Source: DATIYF01 sp035517775
Lineage (GTDB): Bacteria; Acidobacteriota; Terriglobia; Terriglobales; Acidobacteriaceae
Reading direction: 5' to 3'
Assembly: GCA_035517775.1 (NCBI GenBank)
Contig: DATIYF010000017.1
Coordinates: 43,937 to 107,936 of the forward strand
DNA: 64,000 bases
Made by a program: the position numbers and the translations under genes. The notes under the pieces were generated by a model. That model saw nothing but the letters and a program-made list of their open reading frames with translations. It did not search any database and was not told the DNA's origin. Shown piece by piece: positions 49,552 through 58,495 of this stretch (positions are counted from its first letter, which is position 1; every line of letters starts with the position of its first letter).

Positions 49552-49585
49552 TGAATAATTATTCATCCTGGTGAATAAGAATTCA
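49552..49585. promoter_or_regulatory. Tandem ARG boxes (ArgR operator)
   Basis: TGAATAATTATTCA (49552-49565) and TGAATAAGAATTCA (49572-49585) are each 14-base dyads with TGAAT...ATTCA arms, 20 bp apart centre to centre. Such pairs bind an ArgR hexamer with arginine. They lie between the promoter and argR, whose ATG is at 49596, so ArgR should repress its own operon. Confidence 0.85.
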
Positions 49586-49595
49586 TCAATAAGCC

Positions 49596-50039
49596 ATGCG
49601 CAAGCCGCTGAGACAAAAAGCGATTCTCGCCGTCCTGGAAAAAGGCCCGCTGGCCAGCCAGGAAGAGCTGCAAAAAACGCTGCGGCGGCAGGGATTCAAG
49701 GTAGGGCAGGCGACGCTCTCACGCGACATCCATGAGCTGGGGCTGGTGAAGAGCGCCGAGGGCTACGCGCTGCCGAACGGGGATGGCGCTTCCGACTCGG
49801 CTCTGCCTTCGGTTTCGCGCCTGATGCGCGAATTCGTGCTCGACGTGCGCCCGGCGCAGAACCTGCTGGTCATCAAAACCACGGTGGGCAGCGCGCAGCC
49901 GGTAGCGGCGGCGCTCGATGAAGAGGGCTGGCCAGAGGCCGTGGGCAGCGTGGCCGGCGACGATACCATCCTGATTGTCTGCTCCACCAAAAAAGCCGCC
50001 AGCCGCCTGGCTGCGCGCACGCAGGAGTTGCTTGCCTGA
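49596..50039 (+). CDS. argR: Arginine repressor
   Basis: A 147-residue ArgR/AhrC. The N-terminal winged helix (residues 1-70) has SQEELQKTLRRQGFKVGQAT followed by LSRDIHELGLVKS; the C-terminal oligomerisation and arginine-binding domain carries GSAQPVAAALDE and GSVAGDDTILIV, with the Asp-Asp pair that contacts arginine. It is the first gene of the arg operon and overlaps argC (TGATG). The two ARG boxes right upstream show autoregulation. Confidence 0.95.
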   Translation: MRKPLRQKAILAVLEKGPLASQEELQKTLRRQGFKVGQATLSRDIHELGLVKSAEGYALPNGDGASDSALPSVSRLMREFVLDVRPAQNLLVIKTTVGSAQPVAAALDEEGWPEAVGSVAGDDTILIVCSTKKAASRLAARTQELLA

Positions 50040-51085
50040 TGGCGGCCAAACTCAAAACTGCAGTCGTAGGTGCGACCGGCTATTCCGGATTTGAACTGAC
50101 CCGGCTCTTGCTGCGTCATCCCCGGGTGGAAACGCCTCTTCTTTTGAGCCGGCAGAGCGAGGGCAACGGCACGCATAATCTGGCGGATTTGTTCCCGGCG
50201 CTTTCCGGCAATGGGGGATATCCGCTCAAGCCGCTTTCCTGGCCGATGCTGAAAGAGCAGGGCGTGGAGCTGTTGTTTCTGGCCACGCCGCATGAGGCCT
50301 CGCGGAGCCTGGCGCCTGAAGCAGTGGCGCACGGTTTGCGGGTGATTGATCTGAGCGGGGCCTGGCGCCTGAAGCAGGCGCAGAACCGGGCGGTGTATGG
50401 ATTCAAAGATGAAGATTCTGTCGCGGCGGCCGAGTTGACCCAGAAAGCCGTGTATGGACTGCCGGAGTTGAACGCACAGGAGATTCGCCAGGCCAGCGTG
50501 GTAGCCAATCCGGGCTGCTATGCGACTTCGGTGATACTCGGCCTGGCGCCGCTGCTGCGGGCCGGGATTGTGGACCGGGAGAAGGGAATTATTTCGGATT
50601 CGAAGTCGGGCGTTTCGGGGGCGGGGAAAGAGCCGACGGCGCGCACACACTTCGTTTCCGTGGCCGACAATCTTTCGGCGTATTCGGTGTTCGGGCATCG
50701 GCATGTGGGAGAAATCCTGGAGCAGCTGCAGCTGAATGCAGACGAGTTAATCTTCACGCCGCACCTGCTGCCGATTCCGCGAGGAATCCTCTCGACGATT
50801 TACCTGCATCTCAATCGAAAGATGGCGGCGGCGGAAGTGGAAGGCTGCTTCCGCGATTTTTATTCCGGCAAGCCCTGGGTGCGGGTGTTTGCCTCGCCGC
50901 GGCTGCCGGAGATCCAGTTTTCGATCAACACCAATTACTGCGACCTGGGCTTCTGCCTGGCGCCGGAGGGGCAGCGGCTGGTGGTGGTTTCCTGCGAAGA
51001 CAATCTGTTGAAGGGCGCCGCCGGGCAGGCGGTGCAGAACATGAACCTGATGTACGGCTGGGGCGAGACGGAGGGCCTGCAGTGA
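50039..51085 (+). CDS. argC: N-acetyl-gamma-glutamyl-phosphate reductase
   Basis: A 348-residue enzyme of arginine synthesis that reduces N-acetylglutamyl phosphate to the semialdehyde. It has the NADP motif VVGATGYSGFELTRLLLRHP, the active-site Cys in VVANPGCYATSVILGLAPL, and the His in FTPHLLPIPRGILSTIY. It overlaps argR (TGATG) and argB (GTGA). Type-1 ArgC, of normal length. Confidence 0.97.
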   Translation: MAAKLKTAVVGATGYSGFELTRLLLRHPRVETPLLLSRQSEGNGTHNLADLFPALSGNGGYPLKPLSWPMLKEQGVELLFLATPHEASRSLAPEAVAHGLRVIDLSGAWRLKQAQNRAVYGFKDEDSVAAAELTQKAVYGLPELNAQEIRQASVVANPGCYATSVILGLAPLLRAGIVDREKGIISDSKSGVSGAGKEPTARTHFVSVADNLSAYSVFGHRHVGEILEQLQLNADELIFTPHLLPIPRGILSTIYLHLNRKMAAAEVEGCFRDFYSGKPWVRVFASPRLPEIQFSINTNYCDLGFCLAPEGQRLVVVSCEDNLLKGAAGQAVQNMNLMYGWGETEGLQ

Positions 51086-51867
51086 AAATCGTGGTCAAGA
51101 TTGGCGGAGCTGCGCTGGAAGAGAAATCCACGCTGCGCAAGTGCGCGCAGGCGGTAGTGGAGTGGGCCCGGGACGGGCATAGGATCGCCGTAGTGCACGG
51201 CGGCGGCAGTACGTTGACCCGCACCCTGCAGCTGCTGGGAAAGAAGAGCGACTTCGTCAACGGGCTACGTATTACCGATGCTGAGACCCGCGACGTTGCC
51301 CTGATGGTTCTTGCCGGCATGGTGAACAAGAGCGTGGTAGCGGCGCTGGTGGCTGCGGGGAACCCGGCGATTGGGTTTTGCGGCGGCGATGGCATGTCGT
51401 TTCGCGCGCGCAAGAAGCAAACAGAGGGCTACGACCTGGGATTTGTGGGTGAAATCTGCTCGGTCGAGCCGCGCTGGCTGGAGGCGATCTGGAACGAAGG
51501 CGGAATTCCGGTGCTTTCGTCGCTGGCGCTGGGCTCCGATGGCGAGTACTACAACGTGAACGCCGACCAGATGGCTTCGGCGTGTGCCGTGGCCTGCCGT
51601 GCCGACACTTTGATTTTTCTGACCGACGTTCCCGGGGTGAAGGATGCCGAGGGCAGCGTGATCCCCTGGCTGAGCACGAAAGATGTGCCGGCGATGGTGG
51701 AGCGGGAAGTGATCGGCGGCGGCATGTTACCGAAGCTCGAAGCCTGCCATCATGCGCTGCGCAAGGGCGTGGCGCGGGTGCGCATTTTGCCGGCAGCGCA
51801 GGCGGAGATGCTGCCGCAGTTTTATTTCACCAAGCTGGAATGCGGGACCGAGGTGATCGGGGCATGA
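51082..51867 (+). CDS. argB: Acetylglutamate kinase
   Basis: A 261-residue amino-acid kinase that phosphorylates N-acetylglutamate. It has KIGGAALEE at the start, AVVHGGGSTLTRTLQLLG, NVNADQMASACAVA and the C-terminal FLTDVPGVKDAEGSV. The short N-terminus lacks the extra helix of the arginine-inhibited hexameric type, so feedback inhibition may be weak. It starts with GTG overlapping the argC stop and ends overlapping argD. Confidence 0.96.
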   Translation: MKIVVKIGGAALEEKSTLRKCAQAVVEWARDGHRIAVVHGGGSTLTRTLQLLGKKSDFVNGLRITDAETRDVALMVLAGMVNKSVVAALVAAGNPAIGFCGGDGMSFRARKKQTEGYDLGFVGEICSVEPRWLEAIWNEGGIPVLSSLALGSDGEYYNVNADQMASACAVACRADTLIFLTDVPGVKDAEGSVIPWLSTKDVPAMVEREVIGGGMLPKLEACHHALRKGVARVRILPAAQAEMLPQFYFTKLECGTEVIGA

Positions 51868-53123
51868 ACCTGGCCTCCATCGTTCGCGCCGAGCGGCAGG
51901 TCCTGCTGCCCACCTACGAGCGGCTGCCGGTGCTGTTCACGCGGGCGCGTGGATTTTATCTGTGGGATTCGCGCGGGCGGCGCTATCTGGATTTTCTGAG
52001 CGGCATTGGAGTGAATGCGCTGGGGCACAGCCATCCGGCCATTCGCGGCGTGCTGAAGCGGCAGTCCGAGCGCCTGATTCACGTTTCGAATTTGTTTTAT
52101 CACGAGTACCAGGCGGAGCTGGCCAGGCGGCTGACCAGGATTTCCGGCCTGGACAAAGCGTTTTTCTGCAACAGCGGCACCGAAGCATGGGAAGGCGGGC
52201 TGAAGCTGGCGCGGGCGCTGGCGCGGCTGGAAAATCCGAACGGCCACAAAGCGAAGTGGCGGCTGCTGGCGCTGGAAAATTCGTTTCATGGAAGAACCTT
52301 CGGTTCGCTGGCCACCACGGGGACGGAAAAGTACCGGCATCCGTTTGCGCCGCTGGTGCCGGGGGTCGGGTTTGTCGCCTTCAACGACGTGGACGACCTG
52401 AAGCGGCAATTTGACGGCAGCGTATGTGCGATTTGCCTGGAGACGATTCAGGGCGAGGGTGGAATTCAGCCGCTCAGCCCGGAGTTTCTGCGGCTGGCGC
52501 GGGAGCTCACGAGAAAAACGGGCGCGCTGCTGATTGTGGATGAGATCCAGTGCGGCCTGGGGCGGACGGGGAAGTATTTCGCCTATCAGCATTACGGGGT
52601 GCAGCCCGATATCGTGACCGTGGCCAAACCCCTGGCAGCGGGACTGCCGCTGGGCGCGCTGCTGACCAGCGACCGGGTGGCGCGCGCGATGCATCCGGGC
52701 ATGCACGGCACAACCTTCGGCGGGGGGCCGCTGGCCTGCGCCGTGGCGATCGAGTTCTTGCGGCAGCTTGAGGGATTGCTCGGGCATGTGCAGGAAGTCG
52801 GCGGCTATTTTCACGAGCGGCTGGATGCGCTGAAGGCTAAGCACAGTTGCGTGCGGGAAGTGCGCGGCATGGGGCTGATGCTGGGCATGGAGCTGAATTC
52901 GCCGGAAATGGGGAAGGCAGTGGTCTCGCGGTTGCTCGAGCGCGGCATTCTCATCAACCGCACCCATGATACGGTGCTGCGCTTTCTGCCGCCGTACATC
53001 GTCGAGAAAAAGCATGTGGACCAGGTAGTGCGCGCGCTGGATTCGGCGCTGGCCGAGGCGGCGACCCAGACCGGGCGGAAATCCGCGCGCCCAAAGAAAT
53101 CTGCAAGAAGGAGCCAACACTAA
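51864..53123 (+). CDS. argD: Acetylornithine aminotransferase
   Basis: A 419-residue class-III PLP aminotransferase. It has LDFLSGIGVNALGHSHP, FFCNSGTEAWEGGLKLARA, LLIVDEIQCGLGRTGKYFAY and the PLP Lys in VTVAKPLAAGLPLGA. It makes N-acetylornithine from the semialdehyde. The true start is the ATG at 51864 (ATGA with argB); a longer open frame upstream is argB read in another phase. The C-terminal tail (after about 405) is Lys/Arg-rich. Confidence 0.95.
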   Translation: MNLASIVRAERQVLLPTYERLPVLFTRARGFYLWDSRGRRYLDFLSGIGVNALGHSHPAIRGVLKRQSERLIHVSNLFYHEYQAELARRLTRISGLDKAFFCNSGTEAWEGGLKLARALARLENPNGHKAKWRLLALENSFHGRTFGSLATTGTEKYRHPFAPLVPGVGFVAFNDVDDLKRQFDGSVCAICLETIQGEGGIQPLSPEFLRLARELTRKTGALLIVDEIQCGLGRTGKYFAYQHYGVQPDIVTVAKPLAAGLPLGALLTSDRVARAMHPGMHGTTFGGGPLACAVAIEFLRQLEGLLGHVQEVGGYFHERLDALKAKHSCVREVRGMGLMLGMELNSPEMGKAVVSRLLERGILINRTHDTVLRFLPPYIVEKKHVDQVVRALDSALAEAATQTGRKSARPKKSARRSQH

Positions 53124-54140
53124 GTGAGCAGCCAAGCGATGAACAGCACGCAGGTGGCGCCGCGGGCCTCGGCTTCGGCCGGCCTATTGGGCCGCGACCT
53201 GATTTCCAGCCGCGATCTTTCGCCGAAAGAAGCGCAGAGCATTCTGCACCTGGCCGGCCTGATGAAGGCGCGCCCCTCGGACTTCAGCACGGCGCTGACC
53301 GGCAAACAGATCGTCATGTTTTTTGAGAAGCCTTCGCTGCGCACCCGCATCACCTTCGAGGCGGGCATGGCGGGCCTGGGAGGGCTGGCGATTTTCGTGG
53401 ACCAGCGGCAGGACCGGCTGGACGCGCGCGAGAAGCTGAGCGACATCGCGCATAACCTCGAACGCTGGGTGGATGGCATTGTGCTACGCACCTTCTCGCA
53501 CTCCACCGTCGAGGGCATGGCCGAGCACGCTTCGATTCCTGTGATCAATGCGCTGAGTGAAGTGGAGCATCCCTGCCAGGCGCTGGCCGATTACTTCACT
53601 CTGCTGGAGCACTTCGGCGATCTGAAGAATATCTGCCTGGCCTATGTGGGCGACGGCAACAATGTGGCCCATTCGCTGTTGCTGACTTGCGCCTTGCTGG
53701 GATCGAAGATGCGGGTGGCAACTCCGGCGGGTTATGGAGTGAAGACGGAAATTGTAGAGGTTGCGCAGGGGATCGCACGGCAAACCGGGGCGGTGCTCGA
53801 GTTTATGACTGATCCGCGGGAAGCGGCCGCGGGGGTAGATGCGATCTATACCGACGCCTGGACCAGCATGGGCCACGAGCAGGAGGCGGCCGAGCGGGAG
53901 TTGATCTTTCCTCCCTATCAGTTGAACCAGGAGCTTGCTGCAGAAGCCGCGCCCCATGCGGTGTTCATGCACTGCCTGCCAGCGCACCGCGGCCAGGAGA
54001 TCACCGACGCAGTAATGGATTGCGAGCGCTCGGTGGTGTTCGACCAGGCGGAAAGCCGCCTGCACGTGCAGAAAGCCATTTTGATGTTGCTGCTGGGCGG
54101 CAAACAGGGCCGCATGCCGGTGAGGAGCGCTCATGCCTGA
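53124..54140 (+). CDS. argF: Ornithine carbamoyltransferase
   Basis: A 338-residue transcarbamylase that makes citrulline. Carbamoyl-phosphate-binding FEKPSLRTRITFEAG, the ornithine loop DAWTSMGHEQEAAERE and HCLPAHRGQEITDAVMD show the ornithine, not N-acetylornithine, enzyme. The GTG start follows the argD stop directly with no gap, so it is coupled. It overlaps argG by eight bases. The first 20 residues are a family-poor extension. Confidence 0.95.
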   Translation: MSSQAMNSTQVAPRASASAGLLGRDLISSRDLSPKEAQSILHLAGLMKARPSDFSTALTGKQIVMFFEKPSLRTRITFEAGMAGLGGLAIFVDQRQDRLDAREKLSDIAHNLERWVDGIVLRTFSHSTVEGMAEHASIPVINALSEVEHPCQALADYFTLLEHFGDLKNICLAYVGDGNNVAHSLLLTCALLGSKMRVATPAGYGVKTEIVEVAQGIARQTGAVLEFMTDPREAAAGVDAIYTDAWTSMGHEQEAAERELIFPPYQLNQELAAEAAPHAVFMHCLPAHRGQEITDAVMDCERSVVFDQAESRLHVQKAILMLLLGGKQGRMPVRSAHA

Positions 54141-55353
54141 GAAAGTGGTGCTGGCGTATTCGGGAGGGTTGGATACCTCGATCATTATTCCGTGGCTCAA
54201 GGAACATTATTCCTACGACGTGATTGCGTTCGTCGGCGATGTGGGCCAGGGCGATGATATTGATGCGGTCGTCGAGAAGGCGTACAAGACCGGGGCCAGC
54301 AAGGTGGTGGTCGAGGACCTGCGCGAGGAATTCTTGAAGGAGTATGTGTTTCCTGCCCTGAAGGCAGGCGCGGTGTACGAGCACAAGTATCTGCTGGGCA
54401 CATCGCTGGCGCGGCCGGTGCTGGCCAAGCACCAGGTGGAAGTGGCGCTGCGCGAGGGCGCGGCGGCAGTGGCGCATGGCTGCACCGGCAAGGGGAACGA
54501 CCAGGTGCGGTTCGAACTGGCCTATCAGGCGCTGGCGCCGGAACTCAAGGTGATTGCGCCCTGGCGGGAGTGGGATTTGAAATCGCGCGAGGATTGCCTG
54601 GATTACGCCGAGAAGCACGGCATTCCGGTAGCGCAGAGCCGGCAGAAAATCCACAGCCGCGACCGCAATCTCTGGCACATCAGCCACGAAGGCGGCGAGC
54701 TGGAAGATGCGGGCAACCCGCCGCTCGAAAGCACCTGGCAGCTTACACGCTCGCCGCAGGAGGCGCCCGACCGCGAAGAGCACGTGGAGATTGGGTTTGA
54801 AGGCGGCGTTCCGGTTTCGGTGAACCGGATGAAGGTGGGGCCGGTGTCGCTGCTTGAACTGCTGAATGAAATCGGCGGGCGCAACGCGATTGGGCGAGTG
54901 GACCTGGTGGAGAACCGCTTTGTGGGAATCAAATCACGGGGATGTTACGAAACTCCGGGGGGAACTCTGCTGGTGGCCGCGCATCGCGAGCTGGAAGCGA
55001 TCTGCCTGGAGCGCGAGGTGGCCCACTTCAAGCAGCACATCGGCCTGAAATATGCCGAGCTGGTCTATTTCGGGCTGTGGTTCACTCCGCTGCGCGAGGC
55101 GCTGGAGGCGTTTGTCGAGGTCACGCAGAAAGACATGACCGGCCAGATCACGCTGGCGCTGTACAAGGGCAACGTCTCGGTGGTGAGCCGCAAGTCAGAG
55201 AACTCGCTCTATCGCACCGATCTGTCTTCCTTCACCATGGGCGAAAGCTACAACCAGAAGGATGCGGAGGGGTTCATCCGCATTCTGGGGCTGCCTTCAC
55301 GCTCGCGGGCGCAGTTGCGCGCCGAGGCGGCCAAGCCGGAGGTTGCGCGATGA
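54133..55353 (+). CDS. argG: Argininosuccinate synthase
   Basis: A 406-residue enzyme that joins citrulline and aspartate with ATP. VVLAYSGGLDTSIIIPWLKE is the PP-loop; HGCTGKGNDQVRFELAY, then ALAPELKVIAPWREWDLKSR follow, and GYDxQ-type TMGESYNQKDAEGFIRI is near the end. GAGGAG precedes its ATG inside argF. It is coupled to argH by an ATGA overlap. Confidence 0.97.
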   Translation: MPEKVVLAYSGGLDTSIIIPWLKEHYSYDVIAFVGDVGQGDDIDAVVEKAYKTGASKVVVEDLREEFLKEYVFPALKAGAVYEHKYLLGTSLARPVLAKHQVEVALREGAAAVAHGCTGKGNDQVRFELAYQALAPELKVIAPWREWDLKSREDCLDYAEKHGIPVAQSRQKIHSRDRNLWHISHEGGELEDAGNPPLESTWQLTRSPQEAPDREEHVEIGFEGGVPVSVNRMKVGPVSLLELLNEIGGRNAIGRVDLVENRFVGIKSRGCYETPGGTLLVAAHRELEAICLEREVAHFKQHIGLKYAELVYFGLWFTPLREALEAFVEVTQKDMTGQITLALYKGNVSVVSRKSENSLYRTDLSSFTMGESYNQKDAEGFIRILGLPSRSRAQLRAEAAKPEVAR

Positions 55354-56753
55354 AGATGTGGTCGGGGCGGTTTCGCCAGCCGCTCGATTCCGGCTTTGAG
55401 CGCTGGCAGCGCTCGTTCGAGTTCGACAAACGCCTGCTGAAGTATGAACTCGCGGCCAGCGCGGCGCATGCGCGCGCGCTCAAGGATGCCGGCATTCTCG
55501 CTTCCGAGGAGCTGGTCTCAATCCTGCAGGGGCTGAAGCAGATCGGGCAAAAAGCCGCGGCTTCCCCGGAATGGTTGCAAGACCATGAAGCCGAGGATGT
55601 GCATCATTTTGTCGAGCAGCAGCTGGTGGGCTTGATTGGGGAGGCGGGCTACAAGCTGCACAGCGGGCGTAGCCGCAACGAGCAGATCGCGACCGACCTG
55701 CGGCTGTACGTGCGGGCGAGTATGGATCAGCTTCAATCTGATCTGCCGGAGTTTTTGGGCGCGTTCCTCGGCCGGGCCGAACAGGCGGGCGACGCGGCGC
55801 TTCCGGCGTACACGCACTTGCAGCGGGCGGAACCGGTGCTGGTGGCGCACTGGTTGCTGGCCTACGTGGAGATGTTTCTGCGTGACGCGGAGCGGCTGGC
55901 CGACTGCCGCAAGCGGATGAATGTTTGCCCATTGGGCTCGGGAGCGGTGGCCGGCGCCACGCTGCCCCTTGACCGGCGGACAATGGCGAAGGAACTCGGC
56001 TTTGACGCACCCACCGCGAACAGTCTTGATGCGACCAGCGACCGCGATTTCGCGCTCGAGTTTGTCAATGCGCTCTCTTTGCTTGCGCTGCATCTCAGCC
56101 GCTGGGCAGAAGAGATGATCCTGTTCTCTTCGCAGGAATATGGCTTTGTCGAACTGCCCGAGGCCTATTCCACGGGCAGCAGCGCCATGCCCCAGAAGAA
56201 GAATCCAGACCTGCTGGAACTGGTGCGGGGCAAGGCCGCCCGCGTGCTCGGCGATGCCACTGCGCTCATGGTCACAGTCAAGGGCTTGCCTCTCGCCTAC
56301 AACAAAGACATGCAGGAGACGCAGGAGCCGCTGTTCGACGCGGCGGAAACTCTCACCTCACTTCTGCCCCTGGCCACGGGCTGGATGAAGGCGGTGGCAT
56401 TCGACTTCGAGCGCATGCAGCATGCGGCGCGGGCGGGGTTTATGAATGCCTGGGCCGCGGCAACTTATCTGCTGCAGCGCGGAACGCCATTCCGGCTGGC
56501 GCACGAGCAAGTTGGCAAGGCGGTGCAGTTGTGCCTGGAGAAGGGCTGTGAGTTGCGCGATCTGCCGTTGCCTGAGTTGCAAGAGTTGAACCCCGCATTC
56601 GATCAGGATTTTTATCCCTGCCTGGAGTTGCCGGCGGTGCTGGCGATTCACGACGTACCCGGCGGGACGGCTCCGGCGCGGGTGCGGCAGGCGCTGGCCG
56701 AGGCGAAAAGGAGAGTCGAAGCTATGCAGGGGGAAGTTCATGCGCACGCGTGA
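55350..56753 (+). CDS. argH: Argininosuccinate lyase
   Basis: A 467-residue member of the fumarase/aspartase superfamily that yields arginine and fumarate. It has MWSGRFRQPLDSGFERWQRS, LHSGRSRNEQIATDLRLYVR, then HLQRAEPVLVAHWLLAY and the signature loop STGSSAMPQKKNPDLLE with the catalytic Ser. I start it at the ATG at 55350 within the argG stop; the open frame extends upstream only as argG shadow. Confidence 0.96.
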   Translation: MKMWSGRFRQPLDSGFERWQRSFEFDKRLLKYELAASAAHARALKDAGILASEELVSILQGLKQIGQKAAASPEWLQDHEAEDVHHFVEQQLVGLIGEAGYKLHSGRSRNEQIATDLRLYVRASMDQLQSDLPEFLGAFLGRAEQAGDAALPAYTHLQRAEPVLVAHWLLAYVEMFLRDAERLADCRKRMNVCPLGSGAVAGATLPLDRRTMAKELGFDAPTANSLDATSDRDFALEFVNALSLLALHLSRWAEEMILFSSQEYGFVELPEAYSTGSSAMPQKKNPDLLELVRGKAARVLGDATALMVTVKGLPLAYNKDMQETQEPLFDAAETLTSLLPLATGWMKAVAFDFERMQHAARAGFMNAWAAATYLLQRGTPFRLAHEQVGKAVQLCLEKGCELRDLPLPELQELNPAFDQDFYPCLELPAVLAIHDVPGGTAPARVRQALAEAKRRVEAMQGEVHAHA

Positions 56754-57249
56754 AGCGGCTCTGCCCGATGCCGAGCGCATACACCAGCTGATTTCCGCCT
56801 ATTCGGGCGATGGCACCCTGCTGCCGCGCAACTTTGCGGAAATCTGCGAGAACGTGCGCGACTTCATCGTTCTGGAGCGGCGCGGCTGCATTATCGGCTG
56901 CGGGGCGCTGCACCTTTACGGCCAGCACCTGGCGGAGATTCGCTCCATCACGGTGGACCCGGAATATCAGCGCTCCGGGGGCGGAAAGAAACTGGTCGAG
57001 GCCTTGCTCAAGCAGGCGGAAAAGCACCAGGTAAGCTGCATCTGTCTGTTCACGCGCAAGCCCGAGTTCTTCGCGCATCTCGGTTTCACTCTGGCGCAGC
57101 GCGAAGACCTTCCCGATAAAATCCACAAAGACTGCTGGGTGTGCCCGCGGCTGCACTGCTGCGACGAAGTGGCCATGGTGCGCGGCGAGCTGCCCAGGTT
57201 CGCCATTCTTCCCGAGCCCGCCGGCATGCTGGTGAAACTCGAAGCATGA
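56740..57249 (+). CDS. argA: Short GNAT-type N-acetylglutamate synthase
   Basis: A 169-residue GNAT acetyltransferase. The acetyl-CoA loop reads VDPEYQRSGGGKKLVEALLK, and LPDKIHKDCWVCPRLHCCDEVAM is a motif shared with the short stand-alone N-acetylglutamate synthases (as in mycobacteria), which lack the kinase-like domain of classical ArgA. It overlaps argH by 14 bases and argJ by four. Placement inside the arg operon supports glutamate acetylation as its job, but other amine substrates are possible. Confidence 0.85.
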   Translation: MRTREAALPDAERIHQLISAYSGDGTLLPRNFAEICENVRDFIVLERRGCIIGCGALHLYGQHLAEIRSITVDPEYQRSGGGKKLVEALLKQAEKHQVSCICLFTRKPEFFAHLGFTLAQREDLPDKIHKDCWVCPRLHCCDEVAMVRGELPRFAILPEPAGMLVKLEA

Positions 57250-58460
57250 ACCGTGCGGCGGGTTTGCCAGTCAGCTTTCTTCCAAGGGGATTCTCCTTCT
57301 CGGCGGTGACGGCCGGCATTAAAGCCAGCGGACGCTCCGATCTTGCCCTGGCCGAGGCCTGCCAGGGCACGTCTGCGGCAGCGGTGTTCACGAAAAATCG
57401 GGTGGTCGCCGCGCCGCTTATCGTGGGGCGCGAGTCGCTGGCCAGAGCGCGCGGCCGGGTGCGGGCTGTGCTGGTGAATTCCGGCAACGCGAACTGCGCA
57501 ACCGGGAATGCCGGTCTTGAAGCCTGCCACGCGGCCTGCCGCGCGGCGGCGCGATTGCTGGGCGTGAAAGCGGCTGAAGTCTTTCCTTCTTCCACGGGAA
57601 TCATCGGGGTTCCGCTGCCGGCGCAAAAAATCGTTGCCAAACTTCCGGAACTGATGGCGCGCCGCGAAGCGAGCGAGCAGAGCGCGATCGCTTTTGCACA
57701 CGCCATCATGACCACCGACAAGCGGCCCAAAATGGCCATGCTGGGGCTGCAATCGGCCCGCGCAACCGCCTCCGTTCTCGGCATCGCGAAAGGCGCGGGC
57801 ATGATTCATCCCCAGCTGGCGACCATGCTGGTGTATTTGTTCACCGATGTGAAGGCAAATGCGAGGGAGCTGAAGACGCTTTTGCGCCAGGCTTGCGATC
57901 AGAGCTTCAATTGCATCTCGATAGACGGCGATACTTCCACCAATGACACCGTTCTGCTGCTGGCCAGCGGTCAGAGCGGCATGGCGCTCGATTCGCGCGC
58001 CACACGCCAGAAATTTTCTGCGGCGTTGCTCGAAGTCTGCCAGTCACTGGCCGAGCAGATCGTTGCCGATGGCGAAGGCGTGCAGCACGTCATCCGGCTG
58101 CGCGTGGAGCAGGCAAGGAGCCGCAACGAGGCATTGCAAGTGGCGCGGACAATTGCACATTCCCAACTGGTCAAGACGGCGTGGGCCGGGGCCGACCCGA
58201 ACTGGGGACGGATTCTCGCGGCGGCGGGGCGGAGCGGAGTGCCCATTGATCCTGAGCAGATCGAAATCGAAGTGGGAAGCCAGATTGTTTTTCGCCGCGG
58301 CGGCGTGCTGCGGTTTGACGAAGCCAAAGCACATGAGGAGCTTTCCCGGCCATCATGCGATGTTCGGGTGAAGCTGCATCGCGGCAAGGCGTCGGTGAAC
58401 TTTCTGACTTCCGACCTGACGGCGGAATACGTTCACATCAACGCCGACTATTCCACTTAA
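57246..58460 (+). CDS. argJ: Glutamate N-acetyltransferase / ornithine acetyltransferase
   Basis: A 404-residue Ntn-type enzyme that recycles the acetyl group from N-acetylornithine to glutamate. The self-cleavage site is before T193 in MIHPQLATMLVYLFTD, and VLVNSGNANCATGNAGLE, then TSTNDTVLLLASG and ADPNWGRILAAAGRSG match the family. Start at the ATG at 57246 (ATGA). It ends the arg operon. With ArgJ present the short ArgA may only serve to prime the cycle. Confidence 0.95.
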   Translation: MNRAAGLPVSFLPRGFSFSAVTAGIKASGRSDLALAEACQGTSAAAVFTKNRVVAAPLIVGRESLARARGRVRAVLVNSGNANCATGNAGLEACHAACRAAARLLGVKAAEVFPSSTGIIGVPLPAQKIVAKLPELMARREASEQSAIAFAHAIMTTDKRPKMAMLGLQSARATASVLGIAKGAGMIHPQLATMLVYLFTDVKANARELKTLLRQACDQSFNCISIDGDTSTNDTVLLLASGQSGMALDSRATRQKFSAALLEVCQSLAEQIVADGEGVQHVIRLRVEQARSRNEALQVARTIAHSQLVKTAWAGADPNWGRILAAAGRSGVPIDPEQIEIEVGSQIVFRRGGVLRFDEAKAHEELSRPSCDVRVKLHRGKASVNFLTSDLTAEYVHINADYST

Positions 58461-58495
58461 GTACGCGCCTCGAGCGGCCCACGCCAAACCCGAAC

